This document shows positions 36,538 to 44,691 of a DNA stretch of 64,000 nucleotides, piece after piece. Numbering within the stretch: the first letter of the stretch is position 1; the number at the start of each line of letters is the position of its first letter. Position numbers and translations under genes: made by a program. Under the pieces are notes generated by a model that made no database searches, was not told the DNA's origin, and worked only from the letters and a program-made list of their open reading frames with translations. Source of the DNA: Christiangramia portivictoriae DSM 23547 (GTDB lineage Bacteria > Bacteroidota > Bacteroidia > Flavobacteriales > Flavobacteriaceae); contig NZ_KE383972.1 of NCBI RefSeq assembly GCF_000423045.1, forward strand, positions 16,615 through 80,614. The letters run 5' to 3'.

Positions 36538-37278
36538 TTACAGTTCATTTTTTAGTTTCTTCTCTATAAGATTTATTGTCTGATCACCTTGCGTTCTAAC
36601 ATTTTTGATATAATCTCTTACTTTAAAAGCGTAGGAAAGTTCAAGATCGACCAATTTTCTGAATTCTGGAGAATTGAATGATTGTAACATTTCAAACTGG
36701 TCAAATTTGGATATATAATTCGGATTTTCTGTATCAAATGGTCTTAATTCTGAGGTGTAGCTTGAAAAACGACTTGAATGTACTTTTGCTCGGTCCTTAA
36801 CTGCATTTAAATAACCATAATAATTTGCAATAGAATTTTTTATAGAATCATTATTAATGAGCTGTATATTTCCTGTATTTATAAGTTCATCATAGGAATT
36901 TCTCTCTCCAAAAATATGGCCGCCTGAAAAAACGCCGCCGTAGGAAACGGTATTTAAGAATGCTAGGGTATCCTTTACTGTCAATTCATTTTCACAGAAT
37001 TTCTTTGCTAATTTTAGACTTTCTATTTTCTTGTCCAATCTATTAATTACCAATGCTTCATTCAATTCATTATTTCTTGCTAACTCCTTTTTAAGATTTT
37101 TTAAAATTTTATTTTCGTGAATTGCATTAAGTCTATTTTGGTTCCAATTATTTATTTGAAGTGCGATCAATATTCCTAATACGACAAGTACAATTTCTCC
37201 TAAGGCGTAAATTATATATTTTTTAAACCTATTTTCTTCAAGTAATTTTTGACGAATCTTTCTAAAGAAATTTATCAT
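36538..37278 (-). CDS. cassette protein: DUF6090-family membrane protein
   Basis: I choose ATG 37278 (246 residues, MINFFRKIRQKLLEENR) because an upstream in-frame start would lie against attC-8. The opening and the helix YIIYALGEIVLVVLGILIALQINNWN are diagnostic for DUF6090, a Flavobacteriia family with one membrane helix and a coiled-coil extracytoplasmic domain. The YDELINTGNIQLI segment is also typical. Function unknown. Confidence 0.85.
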   Translation of the reverse strand: MINFFRKIRQKLLEENRFKKYIIYALGEIVLVVLGILIALQINNWNQNRLNAIHENKILKNLKKELARNNELNEALVINRLDKKIESLKLAKKFCENELTVKDTLAFLNTVSYGGVFSGGHIFGERNSYDELINTGNIQLINNDSIKNSIANYYGYLNAVKDRAKVHSSRFSSYTSELRPFDTENPNYISKFDQFEMLQSFNSPEFRKLVDLELSYAFKVRDYIKNVRTQGDQTINLIEKKLKNEL

Positions 37279-37338
37279 GTTGATACTTTCCTTAAAGATA
37301 TGATTTTTAGCAAATATCTTTATAAAATAATGAAGCAC

Positions 37339-37463
37339 AACGGTCTCGGTTATCGCCAGTTGGCGGAGTGCGGGACGCGGATTTGTCGGCTTAGTATTGG
37401 TTTGTTGGTCAAGTGAATTATTTTCTTTCTAACGGTGCCGCTTATTGGCGATTAACCGTTGTT
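37339..37463 (-). repeat. attC-8 (type A)
   Basis: GGAGTGCGGGACG variant in the inner part; unpaired T. Closes the 156-residue cassette; ends GTTGTGAAAAGTGGT and ACCATTTTTCACAAC match except one base. Confidence 0.93.
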
Positions 37464-37507
37464 GTGAAAAGTGGTGTTCTCAAATCGTCAAATTTTTAAT
37501 CAGTACT

Positions 37508-37978
37508 TCAATGCAAGTTGAGAACCTCGATATTCTTTTGGGTTCCTTGATAATTTAAAGGGTAGGAATAGTATATTATTGAATTCATTTTGTTTTTTGA
37601 CCTTTTGGTTTTCTGTTTAGTTATTAAATAAATTTTGCGTCTTTTACTTAGGAAATTATGTATTTCCCAATTGGTCATTTCTTTAGATAAATCTTTAACA
37701 TCTGTAGTATTTATAGAATCGATGTATATCTTCTCTTTCATCTCGTGCACACTGTAATACTCATCAAAACCTTTTTGATTTGGAATGATAAATTTATATG
37801 AGTCCCATTGAAAATCAGGGTTTTTACTTTCTATTTTAAACAAATAATATAATTTTCCATTTATATCAGACGTGATAATCGCATTTTCATCTAAAATTTT
37901 TAAAGTATCCTCTTGTGCTACACATATTTTAAATGATAACAGAATACTTAATATTATTACACTTCTTAGAAGTTCCAT
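37508..37978 (-). CDS. cassette protein: exported, unknown
   Basis: 156 residues with signal peptide (about 1-21, SFKICVAQ). Beta pattern throughout (LYYLFKIESKNPDFQWDSY, KIYLITKQKTKR). No family recognised. The gap to attC-8 (45 bp) is longer than usual. Confidence 0.55.
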   Translation of the reverse strand: MELLRSVIILSILLSFKICVAQEDTLKILDENAIITSDINGKLYYLFKIESKNPDFQWDSYKFIIPNQKGFDEYYSVHEMKEKIYIDSINTTDVKDLSKEMTNWEIHNFLSKRRKIYLITKQKTKRSKNKMNSIIYYSYPLNYQGTQKNIEVLNLH

Positions 37979-38069
37979 TTTACATTGTTTATTAACTTAA
38001 TTTAGAATTAGCGATTTGATTAAAAAACTGATCATAATCTAAAGCAGGATCTTGTGCACCATTTTTCAC

Positions 38070-38194
38070 AACGGTTTCGAATAATCGTCAGTTGTGGTTG
38101 AAGGTATTCGGATTAGTCCGCTTAGGTTTTTGTTTCCTGGTTTCTAAAAGTACTATTTTATTTCAAATGGCCACAATTGCGAATATTCGTTGTT
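38070..38194 (-). repeat. attC-9 (type C, divergent)
   Basis: Arms CGAATA/TATTCG and CAGTTGTGG/CCACAATTG differ in sequence from types A and B but keep the same pairing, length (125 bp) and the ends AACGG / CGTTGTT. The inner part still has AGTCCGCTTAGG and TTTCTAAAA. Cassette ends GTTATACACTGGTG and CACTTGTGTATAAC match. Confidence 0.82.
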
Positions 38195-38574
38195 ATACAC
38201 TGGTGCGACACAGCCGAGTGAGAACCTCTGATATGCCGCAGTCGGGAATAATCTCACAATCAATTAAGGATCTTGCTCGTTTTGTTACAATTCTTGCATC
38301 CGAGTAAGTGTCCGTTTCTTGGTACTAAGCTTGTTTTTGATGAAGTTCTTAGTAGTTGATTTGTGTTTGAGTAGCTACCAAAAGATTCTTTTTGATAATA
38401 ACCTTCCTGAGCGATTCTCTTGAATTTTCAATAGAACCAGGATTTTGAAAGTTATCGATGAACAAAAGATTTTTAGTTCAAAATTATCAATTGAAGGCTT
38501 CAAAAACTCAAATTTTTCAGATTGGATTCTAATAGTTTTTAGTAGCTAAAATCGTTGCGGAGCACTTGTGTATA
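38195..38574. other. cassette without an intact gene
   Basis: 380 bp between attC-9 and attC-10 with no minus-strand frame of note. On the plus strand, 38236-38307 would read MPQSGIISQSIKDLARFVTIL, which resembles the SGG...KDLARF segment of beta-lactamase-type serine hydrolases. It is too short to be functional and lies against the cassette orientation. It may be a gene remnant or an RNA or regulatory cassette. Confidence 0.4.
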
Positions 38575-38698
38575 ACGGTCTCGGTTATCGCCAGTTGGCG
38601 GAGTAGGGGACGTGGATTTGTCGGCTTAGTATTAGTTTGTTGGTCAAGTTAATTATTTTCTTTCTAACGGTGCCGCTTATTGGCGATGAACCGTTGTT
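38575..38698 (-). repeat. attC-10 (type A)
   Basis: GGACGTGGATTTG and TATTAGTTTG variants; unpaired G. Closes a two-gene cassette (Coa1-like and a lipoprotein); ends GTTGCCTGCAGTTTT and AAAATTGCTGGCAAC match with one small gap. Confidence 0.93.
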
Positions 38699-38708
38699 GC
38701 CTGCAGTT

Positions 38709-39121
38709 TTAGTGTAGGTTTATTATTTCAATTGTTTTTTTATTCTTTTCGGAATCTTTAAATCGGATATTTATCTTCTCGTAGCGCCAGCTTTCATTTT
38801 CTCTTTCTGCTGTTAAATCTAATTTTCCATTTCCTTTTGAACCAGTAACTTTTATAGTTGAATTTACTGTTTATTATCATATGAAAAATCGACTTCTCCA
38901 TTTAAAATAGCCATTTTATCTATTGGTTGTATTTCTCCGATTTTCTCTAAAACTCTTTGATTGTAGTTAGCCTTCTCTATAGCATTTTCGTATAATTCTT
39001 CATCTGCATATGCCTGGGTTAGATCGGTTGCAACTTTTCCCATTCCGGACGATGAAAACAAATAAAAGGCAACTGCTAAAACGACTATTATCGGGATTAT
39101 CCATTTTAGGCTTCTTCTCAT
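38709..39121 (-). pseudogene. Coa1/Tim21-like protein, frameshifted
   Basis: The first frame (85 residues from 39121) has an N-terminal membrane helix (WIIPIIVVLAVAFYLF) and LTQAYADEELYENAIEKANYN...LGEIQPI-type sequence like cytochrome-oxidase assembly factor 1 proteins, and stops at 38864. The second frame continues from about 38870 to TAA 38709 with STIKVTGSKGNGKLDLTAER and WRYEKINIRF, the expected C-terminal domain. One base lost or gained near 38868-38874 (AATAAACAGTAA) explains the break. Confidence 0.75.
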
Positions 39122-39149
39122 ATTTTCTTATTTAATTTGAGTAAATGTT

Positions 39150-39533
39150 TTATTCGCTTTTTTTTCTAGCTTCTTCGAAAGATTCTTTTCTAAACCTTGG
39201 ATCCACATATCCAAAGAAACTAATCGTGCTATCTTTTTTATGTACTAAAACAATAAATTTCTCGCCTTTTTTAAGACTAACTCTAATCCCTTTTTCATAA
39301 CCTTCTAAAGGTTTTTCTTTTTCAAGAAAGTACTCGTAAAATAGAATATTGGTTCTTGGTAATTGGTAACTAAATCTATTTTTCTTTACTCTTCCAATTA
39401 CTGCATAAAATTCCTCTGGATCGTAATATTCATATTTTAATCCCTTGTTATTCTTGGAATTTGAACAACTAAGAAATGAATTACCAGCTATTATTAAAAA
39501 AATTAAAGTCAGTATTCTTTTAGTCAAAATCAT
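39150..39533 (-). CDS. cassette protein: lipoprotein, unknown
   Basis: 127 residues from ATG 39533, chosen because it starts the lipoprotein signal MILTKRILTLIFLIIAGNSFLSC. Followed by a compact beta domain (IRVSLKKGEKFIVLVHKKD, ISFFGYVDPRF). No family recognised. It shares its cassette with the frameshifted Coa1-like gene 28 bp downstream. Confidence 0.58.
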   Translation of the reverse strand: MILTKRILTLIFLIIAGNSFLSCSNSKNNKGLKYEYYDPEEFYAVIGRVKKNRFSYQLPRTNILFYEYFLEKEKPLEGYEKGIRVSLKKGEKFIVLVHKKDSTISFFGYVDPRFRKESFEEARKKSE

Positions 39534-39549
39534 TGTAAAAATTGCTGGC

Positions 39550-39674
39550 AACGGTCTCGGTTATCGCCAGTTGGCGGAGTAGGGAACGCGGATTTGTCGG
39601 CTTAGTATTGGTTTGTTGGTTAAGTTAATTATTTTCATACTAACGGTGCCGCGTATTGGCGATGAACCGTTGTT
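39550..39674 (-). repeat. attC-11 (type A)
   Basis: Right arm with unpaired G, GCCGCGTATTGG variant. Closes the mazEF cassette; ends GTTGGCATTA and TAATGCC match perfectly over seven bases. Confidence 0.93.
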
Positions 39675-39685
39675 GGCATTAGTAC

Positions 39686-40009
39686 TTAATCCACAAATGT
39701 TTCTTTAAGCACCTCTTTACACTTTTTAATTTCCGAGTTGGATAATGATTCGAAGATTTTTACAATTCTCTGTTTATCAATCGTTCTAATCTGGTCAATT
39801 GCGATCATTCCTTTTTTTTCATTTGATTTCACCGGAATTCTTGTCGGATATTTTTTCGTATTTGTTGTCATTGGAGCAACAATAATTGTCCTTAAGTATT
39901 TATTCATCTCATTTGGAGAAATTATTACACAAGGTCTGGTTTTCTTAATTTCACTTCCAACTGTTGGATCTAGATTAACTAAAACTATATCGTATTGATT
40001 TAAATCCAT
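39686..40009 (-). CDS. mazF: MazF-type mRNA interferase toxin (cassette)
   Basis: 107 residues. NQYDIVLVNLDPTVGSEIKKTRPCVIISPNEMN and TIIVAPMTTNTK are the PemK/MazF signatures (RP-x-VI-x-S, APxT), and DQIRTIDKQRIVKIF follows. MazF cleaves mRNA at short motifs. The start overlaps the antitoxin end by 10 bp. Intact. Confidence 0.93.
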   Translation of the reverse strand: MDLNQYDIVLVNLDPTVGSEIKKTRPCVIISPNEMNKYLRTIIVAPMTTNTKKYPTRIPVKSNEKKGMIAIDQIRTIDKQRIVKIFESLSNSEIKKCKEVLKETFVD

Positions 40010-40245
40010 TCATCAAAGTTTTCATCATCAAACACATCATTCATCAGAAGCTGGTCATCCTCATTTTTGGCCATTTTCTTGAATTTCTCTTCCCAATTTT
40101 TTCTAGGCGAATCAATTGGTCTGAGTATAATTTGACCTTTTTCTAAAATGAGTTCTACCTTATCTTTTATGTGATATTTTTCAAGAATCGTTTTGCTTAA
40201 ACGAAGTCCTTTTGAATTCCCAATTTGTATAATTGAAGTTTCCAT
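40000..40245 (-). CDS. mazE: MazE-type AbrB antitoxin (cassette)
   Basis: 81 residues with an N-terminal AbrB swapped-hairpin domain (SIIQIGNSKGLRLSKTILEKYHIKDKVEL) and an acidic C-terminal tail (NEDDQLLMNDVFDDENFDEW) that would wrap the toxin. It overlaps mazF by 10 bp, so the two are co-translated. Confidence 0.93.
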   Translation of the reverse strand: METSIIQIGNSKGLRLSKTILEKYHIKDKVELILEKGQIILRPIDSPRKNWEEKFKKMAKNEDDQLLMNDVFDDENFDEWI

Positions 40246-40265
40246 AACTTTTAATTTTGTAAATA

Positions 40266-40295
40266 CAAAGTTATTACTTTAAATCAGATTTCAAA
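40266..40295 (-). promoter_or_regulatory. Bacteroidota-type promoter of mazEF
   Basis: On the minus strand TTTG (40295-40292), 18 bases, then TAACTTTG (40273-40266), a full match to TTTG-N17-23-TAnnTTTG, 20 bp before mazE. The cassette thus carries its own promoter. Confidence 0.7.
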
Positions 40296-40326
40296 ATTAA
40301 ATTTTCTCTGTTGAAGTATTAATGCC

Positions 40327-40451
40327 AGCGGTCTCGGTTATCGCCAGTTGGCGGAGTGCGGGACGCGGATTTGTCGGCTTAGTATTGGTTTGTTGGTCAA
40401 GTTAATTATTTTCTTTCTAACGGTGCCGCCTATTGGCGATTAACCGTTGTT
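40327..40451 (-). repeat. attC-12 (type A, AGC variant)
   Basis: Starts AGCGG instead of AACGG, the only copy with a changed terminal triplet. GGAGTGCGGGACG as in attC-8. Cassette ends AGCTACC and GGTAGCT are perfect. Confidence 0.92.
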
Positions 40452-41306
40452 AGCTACCGTATTTTTTCTCGGTCATTTTATAATGCAGTTTCAAAAAGTT
40501 CATACCGTAAAAGTTCAAAATATGATCAGCTCTCAAAACGTTCTCTTCATCTTCATAAACTTTTATCCATTGTGCATTGCTTTTACAAACTTAGCCCAAT
40601 ACTGTCCTTTATGATCCGTTAAAGTGAAGTAGAATCCATTATCTCCAAACTTCTTTCCATCTGAACTAAGAAGTAGCGAACCGTCTTCCAGGACTTCTTC
40701 TTTCATTACTACAGATGCATTCCCATTTGGTAAAGGGAAAACTACTTTTAATAATGGGTTTTTATAATTTGGGTTTTCGCATGTGGTATAAACTCCTGAG
40801 TAAATTACATGACCAGAACTCTTTAGTTTTCTATACCAAATTGTCCATTTAGTTTTTTGATCTTCTTTTGACTTTAATTTGATTATTTGGCTGTTTAATC
40901 CTTTAGCAGAATCTAAAGAACTTAAAGGTAAGTTTAATTGTTGTAACCTCTTGCTGAATAATATTGATAATAGACCACCGAAAGGTTTAAAAAATCCTTT
41001 CCATTCTGACCAAATTTCAAAATCATAATTAGATGTATTTTCGTAAAAATCAGCAACGGATTTTGTCAGCTTAGCTTTCTTTTCATTTGTGATTCCAATG
41101 TCTTCTATTGATTCTAAAAGACCAGCGTTTTTTTCATTTCTGCTAAGTTCAAGATTTTCTTTTATAGCTAGATCGTGAATGAATTTATCTTTAATTATGT
41201 CAGTCGCTCCAATAGGACCGATTAACCATTTATGTTCTTCAAGATCAATTCTTCTTCCGGTTGCTTTTACCCATTTTTGAGTTATTTGATCTTGTAATTT
41301 GTTCAT
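40450..41306 (-). pseudogene. cassette protein, unknown, with 3' frameshift
   Basis: The main frame gives 247 residues from 41306 to 40563 (ending FVKAMHNG). Immediately after, a shifted frame stays open to TAA 40450-40452 with coding-like sequence QWIKVYEDEENVLRADHILN and YGMNFLKLHYKM, so a longer ~285-residue protein is likely the ancestor. Middle region: DFEIWSEWKGFFKPFGGLLSILF and TIWYRKLKSSGHVIYSGVY. I recognise no named family. The shifted end would use the TAA of attC-12. Confidence 0.6.
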
Positions 41307-41331
41307 TTTTTTCTTCTAAAATATGGTAGCT

Positions 41332-41456
41332 AACGGTCTCGGTTATCGCCAGTTGGCGGAGTAAGAGACACGGATTTGTCGGCTTAGTATTGGTTTGTTG
41401 GTCAAGATAATTATTTTCTTACTAACGGTACCGCTTATTGGCGATTAACCGTTGTT
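41332..41456 (-). repeat. attC-13 (type A)
   Basis: AGTAAGAGACACGG variant, unpaired T. The stop codon of the HNH-like gene is the TAA of this site's outer arm (GCTAAC). Closes that cassette. Confidence 0.93.
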
Positions 41457-42249
41457 AGCTGCTGGTCTTATTTCTAAACTTGATATTACTTTCTATTCCA
41501 ATCTCAATTTCACTTTTAGTACGATAGTCTAGGGGGAATGGCATATAGGTAGATAATTGAAACATTTTAAAATTTAAATCCATTGGTTCATCAAAGTTTT
41601 TAAAACTAGTAATATTATTAAGTTTATCTATTTCTTGTTCAGAGTCAATTGTTAAAACGTAACCGTAAGGAGGATATGCTATTTCTGAACAATTAATAGG
41701 TATACCAGTTTTCAAATTACCTTTTACCACATGATGCATGTACCTAATATCTTCGGCTCTAGTTAAGTAACTAAAAACCTTAAATTTATCTGGTAATATT
41801 CTCGATTCTTTATCTGAAACAAATGCCTCGAGTTCAGGGTAAGCGTCCAAATACCAGTCATCGTTAATTGCTAAAAACATCGAAATTATTTGTTTCAAAA
41901 TTTTTAGAGGCTCAACTTGTTTAATTGTGTAATAATGCAAATGATATTCTTTATCTAATAAAATTTCAAACCCACCAATTACCCACCTTTTATAGGCTGG
42001 CACATATTCTGCTCCTAAGAAGTTATTGCATTTCTCACAAAAAGAATTGTAACCTATTCCCCCTTGCTTAATTTTTCCTTTTGGAGGATCTAGTATGGGA
42101 TTTTCAACTTTGATAAAATCTTCGAAAGCTACTGATGAATACTTCGTAGTACTATTAAATGTGGTTTTTGGTGGAACGTGTTCAAATGATAACATAGTTT
42201 TCTTACCACAAAGGCGGCAAATTCCGGATGTCATCTTGTGTCTACCCAT
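41455..42249 (-). CDS. cassette protein: HNH-like zinc-finger protein
   Basis: 264 residues. C11 and C14 (CRLC), H24 in EHVPPK and the second pair C71, C74 followed by NN (CEKCNNFLG) form the zinc-ribbon and HNH-type pattern of HNH_5-like endonucleases and related proteins. The rest is an unrecognised domain. Nuclease activity is possible but not certain because the second His is not obvious. Translation ends on a TAA supplied by attC-13. Confidence 0.65.
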   Translation of the reverse strand: MGRHKMTSGICRLCGKKTMLSFEHVPPKTTFNSTTKYSSVAFEDFIKVENPILDPPKGKIKQGGIGYNSFCEKCNNFLGAEYVPAYKRWVIGGFEILLDKEYHLHYYTIKQVEPLKILKQIISMFLAINDDWYLDAYPELEAFVSDKESRILPDKFKVFSYLTRAEDIRYMHHVVKGNLKTGIPINCSEIAYPPYGYVLTIDSEQEIDKLNNITSFKNFDEPMDLNFKMFQLSTYMPFPLDYRTKSEIEIGIESNIKFRNKTSS

Positions 42250-42271
42250 AATTTTGATTTGACTTGCAGCT

Positions 42272-42396
42272 AACGGTCTCGGTTATCGCCAGTTGGCGGA
42301 ATAAGGGACGCGGATTTGTCGGCTTAGTATTGGTTTGTTGGTCAAGTTAATTATTTTCTTTCTAACGCTGCCGTCTATTGGCGATCAACCGATGTT
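42272..42396 (-). repeat. attC-14 (type A)
   Basis: GGCGATCAACCG with unpaired C and ends CCGATGTT. Closes the 177-residue cassette; ends GTTGCCTGCAG and TTGCAGACAAC match. Confidence 0.92.
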
Positions 42397-42457
42397 GCCT
42401 GCAGTTCTTTTGCAGACTAAATATTGCAAAAATCACCAATGAAATAGCGTAAAGTAT

Positions 42458-42991
42458 TTACCAAAACTTCCACCAAGGTTTCAAATTTTTTTCTTCAAAG
42501 TCCTTACTTGGATAAATATCTATAATATGATTATAGTTTTCAATTTCTGAAGCGATGAATTCAAATTTTTCCTCAATTAAATTTAAGGCTTTTACTGAGC
42601 CTCCAAAATCAAAGACGTAGTTTCGATGAGAGCTATTTGAAATATGGACATTGTCATATTCATTGTCAGTCTTAGATATGAAAACCATTATCCAATCGCC
42701 GTTTTTAAATTCGTATTTTCCATCAATCTGATCAGTTCTATAAAAACCCCGAGTAAACGGTGAGTAATTTTCAAGCCCTATTGGATATTCAATATAATTT
42801 ACGAAGTAATTAAATCTTTCAATGTCAGGAGTATTGGTGAATAAAATTAAAAATGAATCAGTAGAACCTTTTTTTCTGAATAGCTGAATTCCTCTGACAA
42901 ACTCTGTACTTGCATAGAGATTCGCTAAATTCATCAACACTTTTTCAATGATGTCAGTTTGGATATTCTCAACTATTATATAACATTTCAT
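42458..42991 (-). CDS. cassette protein: unknown, cytosolic
   Basis: 177 residues, no signal peptide. Mixed alpha/beta pattern: CYIIVENIQTD, SFLILFTNTPDIERFNYFVNYIEY, WIMVFISK, ending in the aromatic run PWWKFW. No family recognised. The 3' gap before attC-14 is 61 bp. Confidence 0.55.
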   Translation of the reverse strand: MKCYIIVENIQTDIIEKVLMNLANLYASTEFVRGIQLFRKKGSTDSFLILFTNTPDIERFNYFVNYIEYPIGLENYSPFTRGFYRTDQIDGKYEFKNGDWIMVFISKTDNEYDNVHISNSSHRNYVFDFGGSVKALNLIEEKFEFIASEIENYNHIIDIYPSKDFEEKNLKPWWKFW

Positions 42992-43027
42992 TTTTCTTCT
43001 TTGTAATACTATTGGTGAATTGCAGAC

Positions 43028-43152
43028 AACGGTCTCGGTTATCGCCAGTTGGCGGAGTAAGGGACGCGGATTTGTCGGCTTAGTATAAGTTCGTTGATTA
43101 AGTTAATTATTTTCTTTCTAATCCTGCCGCTTATTGGCGATTAACCGATGTT
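43028..43152 (-). repeat. attC-15 (type A)
   Basis: TATAAGTTCGTTGATTAAG and TAATCCTGCCGC variants; ends CCGATGTT. Closes the methyltransferase cassette; ends GTTGTGTGCTGGCAA and TTGCTTGCACACAAC match with one mismatch. Confidence 0.92.
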
Positions 43153-43188
43153 GTGTGCTGGCAAATTGTTCCGATTATCCTTATTAAA

Positions 43189-43776
43189 CTAGTTTCTAAT
43201 TTTGGTTGTTTCAAAATAGTAATTTTCTCCTTCATCCTTGAACTCCTGAATTACTGTTAAATCATTTTTGGATAAAATTTGTTTATACTTTTCAGCACCT
43301 AGAGATCTAGATTTTCTGTTCGTCAAAATATCCGTCCATTCAGTTTTTTGTTTTGGCGCAGTGAATAAAAATTTGCCACCAGGATTTAAGCTATTTCCAA
43401 TTTTCTGTAAAAGCTTGACTTGGTTATCTGATGTCAATAGAAAAATTAAACCCCAAGCTATAATAGCATCGAATTTAATATTAAAAAATTCAGAATTTTC
43501 GACTGCTTTACATTCCACAGGAATATAAGGCAAGTTTTTCTGAAATTCACTTATCAAAGTAGGAGAAGCATCTATTGCATAAACCTTCATTTTATTTTCT
43601 ACTAAAACCTTTGTTATTGGAATTCCAGTTCCACAACCTAAATCTAGCATAGTAGAATTTTGTGGTATAGATTTAATCCAATTTCGAACACTCGATGTTC
43701 CAATTCCATCAATTTCTTCACCTCGAATTTGAATAAATCTTTTTGCAATATTTTCATATCCATTTGATTTATCCAT
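43189..43776 (-). CDS. cassette protein: class I SAM methyltransferase
   Basis: 195 residues. Motif I MLDLGCGTGIPITKVL at about 43-58, the acidic post-I KVYAIDASPTLI, and FDAIIAWGLIFLL then LNPGGKFLFTAP, which is the usual order of Methyltransf_11/25. Substrate unknown. Intact, starting ~30 bp after attC-16. Confidence 0.87.
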   Translation of the reverse strand: MDKSNGYENIAKRFIQIRGEEIDGIGTSSVRNWIKSIPQNSTMLDLGCGTGIPITKVLVENKMKVYAIDASPTLISEFQKNLPYIPVECKAVENSEFFNIKFDAIIAWGLIFLLTSDNQVKLLQKIGNSLNPGGKFLFTAPKQKTEWTDILTNRKSRSLGAEKYKQILSKNDLTVIQEFKDEGENYYFETTKIRN

Positions 43777-43804
43777 AGAAAACGATTCTTATTTGCTTGC
43801 ACAC

Positions 43805-43929
43805 AACGGTCTCGGTTATCGCCAGTTGGCGGATTGAGGAACGCGGATTTGTCGGCTTAGTATTTTATTGTTGGTCAAGATAAATATTTTCTCACTAACG
43901 GTGCCGCTTATTGGCGATTAACCGTTGTT
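43805..43929 (-). repeat. attC-16 (type A)
   Basis: GGATTGAGGAACG and TATTTTATTGTTGG variants. Closes the 194-residue cassette; ends GTTGTGAGCTGTATGAG and CTCATATTGCTCACAAC match. Confidence 0.92.
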
Positions 43930-43951
43930 GTGAGCTGTATGAGTACTATTC

Positions 43952-44536
43952 CTAATTGTTTTCACAATTCTCTTTGAATTTTAAAGTTTTTAATGCCTTA
44001 AAAAATCTTTTCTGAGTCTTTTCATCTAAATACCAACCGTAAAAATTAAAACTAATCTTGTTATGCATTTGATCGCTACCTTTTAAACTGTCAATATAAA
44101 CCCCAGATCCTCCAAATCCTTTATTTGTTGGTGTAATAAATTTTGCTTTGAAACAGTTGATAGAGTCGCTTTTAAATTGATACTGCAAATATTCATGATA
44201 ATTTATATTTCCAGTTGTACTATCCACAATTAGATGCTTTGTTCTGGGCAACATTTCAAGTTCCTTTTTAGTCAATTCAGCTAATCTTTGAGAATCATAA
44301 ACCATAGGATAATCACTTTTTATTAAATCTTGAGAGTATCTACCTAGATCAAATTTTAAAGTGTCATTAGTATCCGTAATTATACCGCCAATGTAACTAT
44401 CCAATCCTTTTTCATTGAACTTGTTCCAGTTATAAGGTACTGTAATCTGAAACTTTACAAAATCAAGTATTTTATAATTTGATTCTTGAAAAGAATAGAT
44501 AAATATTAAAAATATGATTGCAAATCTTTTTCTCAT
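43952..44536 (-). CDS. cassette protein: exported, unknown
   Basis: I use ATG 44536 (194 residues, MRKRFAIIFLIFIYSFQ) because the earlier in-frame start lies against attC-17. A short signal peptide precedes a beta-rich domain (VKFQITVPYNWNKFNEKG, like PsbP/secreted stress proteins). It resembles the 161-residue cassette gene at 50256 in the PYNWNKF / PKEWNKY motif, so both may share this small domain. Confidence 0.55.
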   Translation of the reverse strand: MRKRFAIIFLIFIYSFQESNYKILDFVKFQITVPYNWNKFNEKGLDSYIGGIITDTNDTLKFDLGRYSQDLIKSDYPMVYDSQRLAELTKKELEMLPRTKHLIVDSTTGNINYHEYLQYQFKSDSINCFKAKFITPTNKGFGGSGVYIDSLKGSDQMHNKISFNFYGWYLDEKTQKRFFKALKTLKFKENCENN

Positions 44537-44545
44537 ATTGCTCAC

Positions 44546-44670
44546 AACGGTCTCGGTTATCGCCAGTTGGCGGAGTGCGGGACGCGGATTTGTCGGCTTA
44601 GTATTGGTTTGTTGGTCAAGTTAATTATTTTCTTTCTAACGCAGCCGCTTATTGGCGATGAACCGTTGTT
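44546..44670 (-). repeat. attC-17 (type A)
   Basis: TAACGCAGCCGC variant, unpaired G. Closes the CarboxypepD_reg barrel cassette; ends GTTGTGCTGCGTTTACA and TGTAAATGCTGCACAAC match except one base. Confidence 0.93.
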
Positions 44671-44691
44671 GTGCTGCGTTTACATTATGAA

